Both the position numbers and the translations under genes were made by a program. Positions 25,447-33,338 of a stretch of DNA of 42,062 nt are shown here, piece by piece. Under the pieces are notes generated by a model. That model did no database searches and was not told the DNA's origin. It was given only the letters and a program-made list of their open reading frames with translations. Source of the DNA: Dongibacter bovis (GTDB lineage: Bacteria; Bacillota; Negativicutes; Selenomonadales; Selenomonadaceae); the NCBI GenBank assembly GCA_902763085.1, contig CACWQW010000017.1, positions 1-42,062 of the forward strand. The letters run 5' to 3'. How positions within the stretch are numbered: position 1 is the stretch's first letter; each line of letters begins with the position of its first letter.

Positions 25447-26286
25447 ATGAAGCGATTGGTTGTGATACGCAGCGGCGGCGAGATGGCGACGGGCATCGCG
25501 CTCACGCTGCATGCGGCGGGGTTTCGCGTGCTCATGCTCGAGCGGGCGCTCCCCTCGGCGACGCGGCGCGAGGTCACGTTTTCCGATGCGGTCTACGACG
25601 GGACGAAGACGGTGGAGCGCGTGACCTGTACGTTCACGAAGAGCAAAAAGGAGGCGGAGAAGCTCCTGAAAAAGGAGGAGATCGTCATGATGGTCGATCC
25701 CGCGGCGACATCGGTAGCCGATTTCCGCCCACAGGTACTCGTCGATGCCATCCTCGCGCACAGGAACCTCGGCACGACGCGTGCGATGGCGAAGCACACG
25801 ATCGCGCTGGGGCCCGGATTCTGCGCGGGGCGTGATGTGAACGCGGTCATCGAGACGATGCGCGGGCACAATATGGGGCGCATCGTCTACGAGGGCTACT
25901 CCCTGCGCAGTCAGAAGGATCCGAGCGCGGAGGTCGATGTGGACGAGACGCGCGAGCACATCGTCTTCGCGCCCGCCGCGGGGCGCATCGAGTCGCTGCG
26001 CAGCATCTCGTTTCTCGTCAAAAAGGGCGAGTCGATCGCCCACATCCATGCGGGCGGCGGCATCGTCGAGGTCAAGGCGCCGTTCGACGGCGTGCTGCGC
26101 GGCATTATCCACGACGGCTACGAGGTCTACGAGGGCATGAAGATCGCCGATGTTCATCCGACGATGTCGCAGGGCGAGTGCTTCACGATGTCGGACAAGG
26201 TGCGATGCGTCGGCGGTTCGGTGCTCACGGCGATCATGCACTGGGAGGCCGGGAATTTCAAGCGCCACCACCTGCTGCCGGTCTGA
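25447..26286 (+). CDS. yqeB: YqeB/EF2563-family protein (selenium-dependent molybdenum hydroxylase system)
   Basis: 279 aa. The N terminus LVVIRSGGEMATGIALTLHAAGFRVLMLE is a Rossmann-like start. Later come GPGFCAGRDVNAVIETMRGHNMGRIVYEG and a C-terminal biotinyl-like barrel (LVKKGESIAHIHAGGGIVEVKAPFDGVLRGII). This matches the EF2563 family, found with genes for selenium-dependent molybdenum hydroxylases. The exact reaction is unknown to me. The ATG at 25447 has GGAGG about 7 nt upstream. A TATAAT at 25393-25398 is the likely -10. No xdh, yqeC or selD neighbours are present, so it is isolated from its usual partners. Confidence 0.85.
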   Translation: MKRLVVIRSGGEMATGIALTLHAAGFRVLMLERALPSATRREVTFSDAVYDGTKTVERVTCTFTKSKKEAEKLLKKEEIVMMVDPAATSVADFRPQVLVDAILAHRNLGTTRAMAKHTIALGPGFCAGRDVNAVIETMRGHNMGRIVYEGYSLRSQKDPSAEVDVDETREHIVFAPAAGRIESLRSISFLVKKGESIAHIHAGGGIVEVKAPFDGVLRGIIHDGYEVYEGMKIADVHPTMSQGECFTMSDKVRCVGGSVLTAIMHWEAGNFKRHHLLPV

Positions 26287-26293
26287 GGCGGTC

Positions 26294-26992
26294 ATGGGAG
26301 CGGGGGCGCTCGAGGCGCTGCTCTCGCTGCTGTTTCCGCCGCGCTGCCCTGCCTGTGGCCGGTACGTGGAGACGCGCGGCGGCTGGTGCCATCCGTGCCT
26401 GCATGCGGCGATCCGCGTCCGCCGTCTCGCACTCACGCCCATGCAGCGCAGCGTGCTTGCGGCGGCTTGGACACTCGGCAGCTACGAGGGAGCGCTCCGG
26501 GATCTCGTGCGCGCGCTGAAGTACCAGGGGAGAACGGAGCACCTGCGCGCCATCGCAGTCTTTTTGCGGGCGGCGTCACCGGCGCTTCGCCGCCTGCTGC
26601 AGGAGGATGGCGGCGCGCGGCTGCCCGGCGCGCGTTTTGATGCGGCGGTGGCTGTGCCGCTCCACGCGGCGCGCGAGCGGCAGCGCGGCTTCAACCAGAC
26701 GGAGCGCATCTTCGCGTCGTGGCTCGCGGACGAGGGGCTCGCGATGGAGCGGCTGCTCGTGCGCGTGAAGGAGACGCGGCCGCAGTACGGGCTGAGCCGC
26801 GAGGAGCGCGCGAGGAATCTCATGAACGCTTTCGCGCCCGCTGCGGGCGCGGCGATTCGCGGCAGGCGGATCTTGCTGCTCGATGACATCTTTACGACCG
26901 GCACGACCGCGCTGCACTGCGCCGAGGTGCTGCGGCGTGCGGGCGCGGTGCAGGTCGCGGTGCTGACACTCGCGAGCGGCCAGAATAGTTGA
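26294..26992 (+). CDS. comF: ComF-family phosphoribosyltransferase-like protein
   Basis: 232 aa. An N-terminal zinc-binding segment (CPACGRY and WCHPCL) leads to a PRTase-like domain with AVPLHAARERQRGFNQTERIF, a Y-G-L-S-REERARN motif and the PRPP loop LLLDDIFTTGTT. ComF proteins take part in natural DNA uptake or handling of incoming single strands in several bacteria. It starts 7 nt after yqeB with a weak binding site, so it is probably coupled to it. The frame continues upstream of the ATG without a better start. Confidence 0.9.
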   Translation: MGAGALEALLSLLFPPRCPACGRYVETRGGWCHPCLHAAIRVRRLALTPMQRSVLAAAWTLGSYEGALRDLVRALKYQGRTEHLRAIAVFLRAASPALRRLLQEDGGARLPGARFDAAVAVPLHAARERQRGFNQTERIFASWLADEGLAMERLLVRVKETRPQYGLSREERARNLMNAFAPAAGAAIRGRRILLLDDIFTTGTTALHCAEVLRRAGAVQVAVLTLASGQNS

Positions 26993-27020
26993 CTGATCTG
27001 TGAGAAAAGGGGGATTCATT

Positions 27021-28037
27021 ATGAAACTTGCCCTGATTGGGACGGGAAAGATCATTGCCGATGCGCTCTTCGCGCTGCAGTCCGTCGATGACATCGAGCG
27101 GCAGGCGATCTTCGCGCGTCCGCACAGCCGCGCGAAGGGAGAGGCGCTCGCCGCGCAATACGGTATCGCGGAGGTCTATACCGACTACGCGGAACTGCTC
27201 GCGCAGGCGGATATCGACACGGTCTACATCGGCCTCGTGAACAGCGCGCATTTCTCCTACGGCAGGCAGGCGCTCGAGGCGGGCAAGAACGTCATCATGG
27301 AGAAACCCTTTACGGGCACGCTCGCGGAGGCGCAGGAGCTTGTCGCGCTCGCACGGGAGCGCGGCCTCTATGTCTTCGAGGCCATCACGGTGCTGCACAC
27401 GCCCGTGTTTCAGAGGATGCGCGAGGGTCTGCCACGGCTCGGACGGGTGCGCATGCTGCTCGGCAACTACTCACAGTATTCCTCGCGCTACGACGCCTAC
27501 CTCGCGGGGGAGGTGTCGCATGCCTTCGACGCCGCCTACCTCGGCGGCGCGCTCCGCGACATCAATGTCTACAACATCCATTACGCGGCGGCGCTCTTCG
27601 GCGTCCCGCGCGCTGTGCATTATTATCCGAACCGTGGCTTCAACGGCATTGATACCTCAGGGACGCTCGTCCTGGAGTACGACGGCTTCTCCGCCGTCTG
27701 CACGGGCGCGAAGGACTCCGATAGTCCCTGCTATCTTTCCGTCCAGGGAGAGAAGGGTTGGATGAGGATCGACGGCAAGCCCAACGTCGCGCCCAACCTC
27801 ACGCTTTCCTATGTCAGGGAAGGCGGCGCGGGCGGCGAGACGCGCGACGCCGCCGGAGCCGTCGTGCGCGAGACGGAGACGGAGACCTTCGTGCCGGAGG
27901 GAAAAGAGCACCGCATGGTGCAGGAGTTCCGCGACTTCGCGCGCATCATCGACACGGATGACCGCGCCGAGGCGGAGCGTCTGGCAGAGGAGACGCTCGC
28001 CGTCATGCAGATTGTCGAGACGGCGCTCCAGGCATGA
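27021..28037 (+). CDS. Gfo/Idh/MocA-family NAD(P)-dependent oxidoreductase
   Basis: 338 aa. N-terminal Rossmann fold with GTGKIIADALFAL (a glycine-poor variant of GxGxxG), then DTVYIGLVNSAHFSYGRQALEAGKNVIMEKPFTGTLAEAQ carrying the conserved EKP lysine. The C-terminal substrate domain includes GGALRDINVYNIHYAAALFG (D-x3-N-x2-Y variant of the GGGxLxDxGxH motif) and ends in EFRDFARII. The substrate is probably a sugar or polyol derivative; it cannot be fixed from the sequence. AAAAGGGGGA precedes the ATG; the GTG at 27000 is rejected. It follows comF after 28 nt. Confidence 0.88.
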   Translation: MKLALIGTGKIIADALFALQSVDDIERQAIFARPHSRAKGEALAAQYGIAEVYTDYAELLAQADIDTVYIGLVNSAHFSYGRQALEAGKNVIMEKPFTGTLAEAQELVALARERGLYVFEAITVLHTPVFQRMREGLPRLGRVRMLLGNYSQYSSRYDAYLAGEVSHAFDAAYLGGALRDINVYNIHYAAALFGVPRAVHYYPNRGFNGIDTSGTLVLEYDGFSAVCTGAKDSDSPCYLSVQGEKGWMRIDGKPNVAPNLTLSYVREGGAGGETRDAAGAVVRETETETFVPEGKEHRMVQEFRDFARIIDTDDRAEAERLAEETLAVMQIVETALQA

Positions 28038-28119
28038 GCGCAGGTGCGACTCTGCCCTTTACAGGTGCCGCAGGCGTCTTTTGTGCACAGCGCTCCCTTG
28101 TCCCTGCAGAAAGAATAAC

Positions 28120-28148
28120 TTGTAACTTTGTATACAATCGACTATAAT
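28120..28148 (+). promoter_or_regulatory. Promoter of ilvBN
   Basis: TTGTAA (28120-28125), 17-nt spacer, TATAAT (28143-28148). The ~60-nt leader holds a hairpin, GCGCTTCC/GGAAGCGC (about 28162-28190). I see no branched-chain leader peptide or T-box. Confidence 0.75.
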
Positions 28149-28210
28149 AGATAGACAAACGCGCTTCCTGGGCGGTCCTCGGGAAGCGCCTATCCAAGGG
28201 GGCAGATATT

Positions 28211-29914
28211 TTGTTGATGAATGGCGCGCAGGCAGTACTCGAAAGCCTGAAGAGAGAAGGCGTCGAGGTGGTCTTCGGCTACCCGGGCGGCGCGGTGCTG
28301 ACACTCTATGACGAACTCTACAAGATGAAATTCCCGCACGTGCTCACGCGGCACGAGCAGGGCGCCGTCCATGCGGCGGACGGCTACGCGCGCGCGACGG
28401 GCAAGGTCGGCGTCGTGTTCGCGACGTCGGGGCCCGGCGCCGCGAACCTCATCACGGGCATCGCGACGGCGAACATCGACTCCGTGCCCCTCGTCTGCAT
28501 CACGGGCCAGGTGGCGAATCCCTACATCGGCAAGGACTCGTTCCAGGAGGCGGATGTCTGCGGCATCACGACGCCCATCACGAAGCACAACTACCTCGTG
28601 AAGGACGTGCGCGACCTGCCGCGCGTGCTCAAGGAGGCCTTCTTCATCGCGCGCACGGGCCGTCCCGGCCCCGTCGTCATCGACGTGGCGAAAGACGTCT
28701 TCGCGGCGCAGATCGATTTCGCCTATCCGGAGCAGGTGACACTGCGCGGCTACTCGGGAGAGTACCCGACGGATGAGGCGGCCATCGACGAGGTCGTGCG
28801 CCTGCTCGACGCGGCGGAGCAGCCGCTGCTCTTCGTGGGCGGCGGCGTGACGCTCTCGGACACGTCGGCGCTCGTGCGCAGGATCGGACGCGGGCTCGGC
28901 GCGCCCGCCGTGAGCACGCTCATGGGGCTCGGCTGCATCGCTGACGGCACGGAGGGCTTCCTCGGGCTCGCGGGCATGCACGGCGCCTACGCCGCGAACA
29001 TGGCGATCCAGCAGTGCGACCTCCTGCTCTGCCTCGGCATGCGCTTCAGCGACCGCGTGACGGGCAAGGTCACGGAGTTCGCGCCGCACGCGAAGATCGT
29101 GCACTTCGAGCTCGACGCGGCGGAGTTCAACAAGAACGTGCCTGCGGACGTCAAGGTGCCGGGGGACCTGCGCGCCTCACTGCCGCTGCTCATGAAGAAG
29201 CTCGAGGCCTCGCCGACGGACTACCGCGAGCAGTTCCAGTCGTGGCTGCGCCACGTCACGGCGCTCGCGGAGGCACACCCCTTCTCCTACGTGCCGCGGC
29301 AGGACGCCATCCAGCCGGAGGCGCTCATCGAGAAAGTCAGCGCGCTCTCCTCAGACGACACGATCGTTGCGACGGACGTCGGCCAGCACCAGATGTGGGC
29401 GGCGCAGTTCTACGCGGCGCGGCGGCCGCGTCAGTTCATCACATCGGGCGGCCTCGGCACGATGGGCTTTGGCCTGCCCGCGGCGCTCGGCGCGAAGGTC
29501 GGCCGTCCCGACCAGCCCGTCGTGCTCATCACGGGCGACGGCAGCGTCATGATGAACTGCCAGGAGATGGCGACGCTCGCTGACAACGATATCGACGTGA
29601 AGATCGTCGTCATCCACAACTTCATCCTCGGCATGGTCGGCCAGTGGCAGCGCCTCTTTTACAACCACCACTACTCCCAGTCCGAGCTCAAGGGCAAGAC
29701 GGATCTCGTGAAGCTCGCGGAGGCCATGGGCATCCGCGGCTATCGCCTCACCGAGCCCGAGGAGCTTGAGACGCGCCTGCCGGAGATCCTCGCCTCGGAG
29801 GGCGCAGCGCTCATCGACGTCTACGTGCCGGAGGAGGAAGACGTCCTGCCGATGGTACCGGGCGGCAAGCGCCTCGACCAGATGGTGCTCGGGAAGGGAG
29901 AGAAGAGATCATGA
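28211..29914 (+). CDS. ilvB: Acetolactate synthase, large catalytic subunit
   Basis: A thiamine diphosphate enzyme that condenses pyruvate with pyruvate or 2-ketobutyrate, the first common step of valine, leucine and isoleucine synthesis. 567 aa. Features: FGYPGGAVLTLYDEL, RHEQGAVHAADGYARATGKVGV (with the ThDP glutamate), the FAD/central domain, and the ThDP motif GDGSVMMNCQEMATLADNDIDVKIVVIHN. Starts are two TTGs (28211, 28214) and an ATG (28217). The first TTG is best spaced from AAGGGGG (28196-28202). Its stop overlaps ilvN by 4 nt. Confidence 0.96.
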   Translation: MLMNGAQAVLESLKREGVEVVFGYPGGAVLTLYDELYKMKFPHVLTRHEQGAVHAADGYARATGKVGVVFATSGPGAANLITGIATANIDSVPLVCITGQVANPYIGKDSFQEADVCGITTPITKHNYLVKDVRDLPRVLKEAFFIARTGRPGPVVIDVAKDVFAAQIDFAYPEQVTLRGYSGEYPTDEAAIDEVVRLLDAAEQPLLFVGGGVTLSDTSALVRRIGRGLGAPAVSTLMGLGCIADGTEGFLGLAGMHGAYAANMAIQQCDLLLCLGMRFSDRVTGKVTEFAPHAKIVHFELDAAEFNKNVPADVKVPGDLRASLPLLMKKLEASPTDYREQFQSWLRHVTALAEAHPFSYVPRQDAIQPEALIEKVSALSSDDTIVATDVGQHQMWAAQFYAARRPRQFITSGGLGTMGFGLPAALGAKVGRPDQPVVLITGDGSVMMNCQEMATLADNDIDVKIVVIHNFILGMVGQWQRLFYNHHYSQSELKGKTDLVKLAEAMGIRGYRLTEPEELETRLPEILASEGAALIDVYVPEEEDVLPMVPGGKRLDQMVLGKGEKRS

Positions 29915-30411
29915 AAAAATTCCTGCTGGCAGTCCTCGTCGACAACAAGCCGGGCGTGCTCACGCACGTCGCTGGCCTCATCAGCCGCCGTGCCTTCAAC
30001 ATCGAGAGTATCTCTGCGGGCTACACGGAGGAGCCGGATATCACGCGCATCAATATCGTCGTCTCCGTCGAGTCGGAGAACGAGCTCGCGCAGGTCGTGA
30101 ATCAGCTCGGCAAGCTCATCGACGTCATCAAGATCGTCAACCTCTCGCTCACGGATTCCATCGAGCGCGAGCTCGTGCTCATCAAGGTCAAGGCATCGAA
30201 GGCGTCGCGTGCCGACATCATCAACGTCGTCAACATCTTCCGCGCGAACATCGTCGACGTGACGCCGGAGGACGTCGTCATCGAGCTCACGGGAGGGCAG
30301 AGCAAGATCGACGCGCTCTGCGAGGTGCTCGACGAGTACGGCATCATCGAGATCGCGCGCACGGGCGCCATCGCGCTCTCCCGCGGCCCCGTGCCCGTCA
30401 AGGCGATGTGA
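29911..30411 (+). CDS. ilvN: Acetolactate synthase, small regulatory subunit
   Basis: 166 aa. An N-terminal ACT domain (FLLAVLVDNKPGVLTHVAGLISRRAFNIESISAGYTE) binds valine for feedback inhibition and activates IlvB. The conserved C-terminal half has IVNLSLTDSIERELVLIKV and IARTGAIALSRG. The length and the ATGA overlap with ilvB are typical. ilvC, which often follows, is absent; the next segment is a repeat-rich non-coding stretch. Confidence 0.96.
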   Translation: MKKFLLAVLVDNKPGVLTHVAGLISRRAFNIESISAGYTEEPDITRINIVVSVESENELAQVVNQLGKLIDVIKIVNLSLTDSIERELVLIKVKASKASRADIINVVNIFRANIVDVTPEDVVIELTGGQSKIDALCEVLDEYGIIEIARTGAIALSRGPVPVKAM

Positions 30412-30445
30412 GCGGAACGCGGGCGCACTCTCGTAACCGCAGCGG

Positions 30446-30542
30446 ACAAAACGCCCGCTTTGCGGACATGGCGCGCCTTTTCCATAATCCGGCCAATCGC
30501 GCCGTGCCTGCGTCTTGCGCTCTTGGGAATTTACATAGTAAA
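30446..30542 (+). repeat. Tandem structured repeat, unit 1
   Basis: First of two ~100-nt units about 105 nt apart. The last 54 nt (30489-30542, from CCGGCCAATCGCGCC to TTTACATAGTAAA) match 30598-30651 with five mismatches. The 5' part holds a hairpin, CCGC-TTT-GCGG. The whole span 30412-30840 contains no gene. Confidence 0.85.
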
Positions 30543-30550
30543 CTCAACGC

Positions 30551-30651
30551 ACAAACGTCCACTTCGTGGACATTGTGCGCCCGCCCTTACAGTAAATCCA
30601 GCCAATCGCGCGGCGCCTGCGGCTTGCGCTCTTGGGGATTTACATAGTAAA
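30551..30651 (+). repeat. Tandem structured repeat, unit 2
   Basis: Second unit. Its hairpin reads GTCCAC-TTC-GTGGAC, where both arms differ from unit 1 in ways that keep pairing. Downstream (30652-30840) lie three more hairpins: TGAAATGAT/ATCATTTCA (30695-30719), CACTGG/CCAGTG (30725-30741) and AGGGTCTGCC/GGCAGACCCT (30798-30821). They lead up to a gene relic. Confidence 0.85.
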
Positions 30652-30840
30652 GATTATCATTGACAATGGATTTCAGCAATGCCAAACTGGAATGTGAAAT
30701 GATCGTTAGAATCATTTCAAGGATCACTGGACAGACCAGTGGTTCCTTCGCTCTCCAGGGCAGAAACTGATGCATGTAGCTTTCCGCGAGGAATGACAGG
30801 GTCTGCCTTCGGGCAGACCCTCATGTTATTGGAAGGGAGG

Positions 30841-31191
30841 ATGGTTCGATGTTCCAGAAGACGGATTCCCGCTGAGCGCCTCGCCGCCTACCGCCGCGAG
30901 GCGCTCTTTTCCCTCGCGGGATTCGCGGCGATGGAGATCGTGAAAAAGACGTCGCCGGAGCTCTTCCTCACGACGAAGCTCCTGTGGAGCGGGATCGTGC
31001 TGCTGCTGGCGCGCAGCTTCATCACAAACGGCGTCAGCGGGCTCGTCCGCGACCGCCAGCTGAACGCGGACACACTGACAGCGACGGCCGTCATCGCCTC
31101 GGTGCTCGCGGGCAAGCCGGAGTCGAGCCTCACGCTGCTCGCGCTCAGCAACGGCGCGGAGATGCTCACGAGCTACGCGGCAGAGCGCGCG
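30841..31191 (+). pseudogene. N-terminal relic of a P-type (P1B-like) metal-transporting ATPase
   Basis: About 115 codons read ERLAAYRREALFSLAGFAAMEIVKKT, then hydrophobic LLWSGIVLLLARSFITNGVSGLV, then LNADTLTATAVIASVLAGKPESSL and ALSNGAEMLTSYAAERA. This resembles the membrane segment before the actuator domain of heavy-metal P-type ATPases (the LNvDtLxxxAvxAsl pattern). The A, P and N domains and the DKTGT motif are absent. The best-spaced start after GAAGGGAGG (ATG at 30849) leads to MFQKTDSR and a stop, so a frameshift near the start is also likely. The open frame otherwise runs into yvyF. Family assignment is moderate only. Confidence 0.5.
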
Positions 31192-31324
31192 GGCGCGCCG
31201 CCCTTGGTGACGTACCCCGCCTCCGCACGCGAGAAAATCTCGCGCGCCGGCAGGAAATCGCTCCTTTGCGTCGAAAATAATAAGGACATAAAGACTAGGA
31301 ACAAGCGGCAGAGGAGTGTCGAAT

Positions 31325-31801
31325 ATGGTAGCAAAGATGAAAAACTGTCCGTCGTGCGGGCGGATTTTCGTGCCGATGACGGCGTCGCAGCGCCTGTGCC
31401 CCGACTGCATGGACAAGCAGCGTGAGCTGGAACACGAGGTCGTGGAGTACGTGCGCGACCATCCGAAGATCAAGGTCAACGAGCTCATCGAGGCGACGGG
31501 CGCGCCCGAGTCGATGATCAAGCGCATGATCCGCGAGGGGCGCTTCATCCAGGTCGGCGTGCGCATGACGTACCCGTGCGAGAAATGCGGCGCGCCCATC
31601 ACGCAGGGGAAGCTCTGCCTGAAATGCGCGGAAGAGCTCAAGAAGGAGCTCCAGGGCGCAGCGGCGAAGATCGTCGCGGACAAGGAGAAGAACCGCAACC
31701 CGGGACAGCGCGGCAACGGCGAGCACGCCTCGGCGTTCCGCTCCGAGCGCGAGCGCCAAAACGCCAGCAAGCAATCGGACCGCTACCGCGGCCTGCGCTG
31801 A
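31325..31801 (+). CDS. yvyF: Flagellar operon protein, YvyF/TIGR03826 type
   Basis: 158 aa with an N-terminal zinc-ribbon-like pair (CPSCGRIF and LCPDCMDKQ) and a second pair further on (CEKCGAPI and LCLKCAEEL). Between them lies a helix-turn-helix-like stretch (IKVNELIEATGAPESMIKRMIREG). The C terminus is charged and basic. Genes of this type head the flgM–flgN–flgK–flgL operon in Bacillus and Clostridia, and may regulate it, but their function is not established. The ATG at 31325 follows GAGGAG at good spacing. A terminator separates it from flgM. Confidence 0.85.
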   Translation: MVAKMKNCPSCGRIFVPMTASQRLCPDCMDKQRELEHEVVEYVRDHPKIKVNELIEATGAPESMIKRMIREGRFIQVGVRMTYPCEKCGAPITQGKLCLKCAEELKKELQGAAAKIVADKEKNRNPGQRGNGEHASAFRSERERQNASKQSDRYRGLR

Positions 31802-31919
31802 CGCGCGGCACTGCCTCCCTCCCATCCCGTGCGTTCCGTGCGGAAACACCGCGCAGACATAAAACTGTGTGCGCGTGAGCGAGAGGAAGGAAATGGAAGA
31901 TAACCGCACATGATGGCGA

Positions 31920-31953
31920 AAAAGCAGGAGTTAAGTCTCCTGCTCTTTTTTTC
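31920..31953 (+). terminator. Terminator after yvyF
   Basis: AGCAGGAG (31923-31930) pairs with CTCCTGCT (31937-31944), flanked by A5 and followed by CT7. It would force flgM and later genes to rely partly on their own promoter. Confidence 0.85.
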
Positions 31954-31958
31954 GATAG
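31932..31958 (+). promoter_or_regulatory. Possible sigma-28 promoter for flgM
   Basis: TAAGTCTC (31932-31939), 11 nt, TTCGATAG (31951-31958) partly resembles TAAAGTTT-N11-GCCGATAA. It overlaps the terminator. Weak match, offered because a class 3 promoter is expected here. Confidence 0.3.
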
Positions 31959-31995
31959 CTCTAGCAGAGACGGAAAAGAAAAGGTGGTGAATCCC

Positions 31996-32277
31996 ATGAT
32001 CGTCAACAACAACATCCATTCCGTGGCATCGCTCTACGGCGCCGCACAGTCTGCAGGGACGTCGCGCAGCAAGGCTGCCGGCACGCAGGCGCAGCAAGAT
32101 GACGAGGTCGTCATCTCCGAGGCGGGGCAGAACTTCAGCGACCTGCTGCAGAAGCTCCGCAGCGGCGACGAAGTCCGCGAGGACAAGGTCCGCGACTACA
32201 CGCGCGCCATCGAGAGCGGCAGCTACCATGTGGACGCCGCCGCTATCGCCGAGCGAATGCTCGACCTGCGGTTTTGA
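31996..32277 (+). CDS. flgM: Anti-sigma-28 factor FlgM
   Basis: 93 aa. FlgM binds sigma-28 (FliA/SigD) and is exported through the finished hook-basal body, releasing late-gene transcription. It has a disordered, S/A/Q-rich N-terminal half and the conserved helical C terminus (DEVVISEAGQNF, VREDKVRDYTRAIESGSYHVDAAAIAERML). The ATG at 31996 has AAGGTGGTGA upstream; an in-frame GTG at 31984 is less likely. It opens the filament operon. Confidence 0.93.
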   Translation: MIVNNNIHSVASLYGAAQSAGTSRSKAAGTQAQQDDEVVISEAGQNFSDLLQKLRSGDEVREDKVRDYTRAIESGSYHVDAAAIAERMLDLRF

Positions 32278-32312
32278 CAGGACGCAGCGCGCACTAGGAT
32301 AGGAGAAGCAGC

Positions 32313-32798
32313 ATGTGGCAGGAACTCATCGAGACGCTAAACGAGCTCAATCAGGCGTATCGTGCACTCATTGCGCTCAGCGAGAAGAAGCACAAGGCTC
32401 TCATCGTCATCGACCTCAAGTCCATCGAGGCGATGAATGGAGAGGAAGCGACACTCACGCAGCGCATCCGTACCCTGGAGGCGAAGCGGCAGAAAGCCCT
32501 CATCGACCTGGCTGTGGAAAACCGGGCGATCACGAAGGACACGAAGATGAAGGAACTCGCCCGCTTCGCGCCGACGCCGAACCACCGGCTGCTCCTAGAG
32601 AAGCTGCACGCGGCGCTCGACGCCTCGACGAAGCGCGCGAAAGAGCTCGCGGATAACAACCGCGTGCTCATCGAGGGCGCGCTCTCCGCGGTGACCTACC
32701 ACCTGAACCGCCTCGGCGGCACGCGCGTGGAGCCGACGTACGGGAGCGGAGGACAGGAGGTGGTCTCGCATGGCAGGAACTTCGAGTACGACGCCTGA
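32313..32798 (+). CDS. flgN: FlgN-type chaperone for hook-associated proteins
   Basis: 161 aa, almost wholly helical, with the heptad-rich pattern of FlgN (LIETLNELNQAYRALIALSEKKHKALI, LKSIEAMNGEEATLTQRI). FlgN holds FlgK and FlgL for export. It lies directly upstream of flgK, as in other Firmicutes. AGGAGAAGCAGC precedes the ATG. Its last 29 nt overlap the next gene. Confidence 0.87.
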   Translation: MWQELIETLNELNQAYRALIALSEKKHKALIVIDLKSIEAMNGEEATLTQRIRTLEAKRQKALIDLAVENRAITKDTKMKELARFAPTPNHRLLLEKLHAALDASTKRAKELADNNRVLIEGALSAVTYHLNRLGGTRVEPTYGSGGQEVVSHGRNFEYDA

Positions 32799-33273
32799 CC
32801 TCCTCGCGGAGGGCGCGGCACTCCTCAAGGAGGAGCTGCTGCTCGGCACGGAGGCGCTGCGGGCGGCGCAAGCATTGCGCCAGGCGCTGCAGGACACCGC
32901 TGCCGGGCGCGGCACGGGCGCGGCGCTCTCAGCACTCGAGGCGGTACTCGGCAGGCTCCGGGAGTTCCATCGCCGCCTCGACGGCTTCCTGGCGCGGGCG
33001 GGCGCGGAGCGCCTGACCGCTTTTTTTGCGGCGCAGCCGTCCTCGAGCCTCCGGACGGGCGCGCTCGCGCTTCTGCCGCGCGCCGCGTCCCAGCAGCATG
33101 CGCTGCGGCGCGAGCTCCGGGCGGCGCAGGCCCTGCTCGAGCAGGGCAAGGCGTTCGTCGATTTCCATATCAATATCATGAACCAGACCGTCGCGAGCGA
33201 CACGTACACGAAGCCCGGCGACGAGGCGCCCGAGCTCCTGCGGGGGCGCAAGATGTTCGACGCGAACGTCTGA
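32770..33273 (+). CDS. Second FlgN-like helical protein
   Basis: 167 aa, helical and rich in Ala, Leu, Arg and Glu (LLAEGAALLKEELLLGTEALRAAQALRQAL). The C terminus FVDFHINIMNQTVASDTYTKPGDE resembles the end of FlgN proteins, where a NxM..xxxxTYxPxG pattern is usual. It overlaps flgN by 29 nt and precedes flgK. GGACAGGAGGTGG is the binding site. Most likely another flagellar export chaperone or a helper of FlgN. The similarity is weak and based on pattern and position. Confidence 0.65.
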   Translation: MAGTSSTTPDLLAEGAALLKEELLLGTEALRAAQALRQALQDTAAGRGTGAALSALEAVLGRLREFHRRLDGFLARAGAERLTAFFAAQPSSSLRTGALALLPRAASQQHALRRELRAAQALLEQGKAFVDFHINIMNQTVASDTYTKPGDEAPELLRGRKMFDANV

Positions 33274-33338
33274 GCGGCGCTGCCGCGTACGTCTTCCCGC
33301 ATTTTCCATGAATACGAACACAAGGAAAAGGTGATTAT

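Noticed and set aside
30446-30651. CRISPR array
   Set aside because: Only two units, too long and imperfect, with conserved rather than unique spacing sequence and no cas genes.
30650-30680. Fur- or MntR-like box (GATTATCATTGACAATGG) upstream of the ATPase relic
   Set aside because: The match to the 19-bp palindrome is poor and the downstream gene is a relic; not enough to call an operator.
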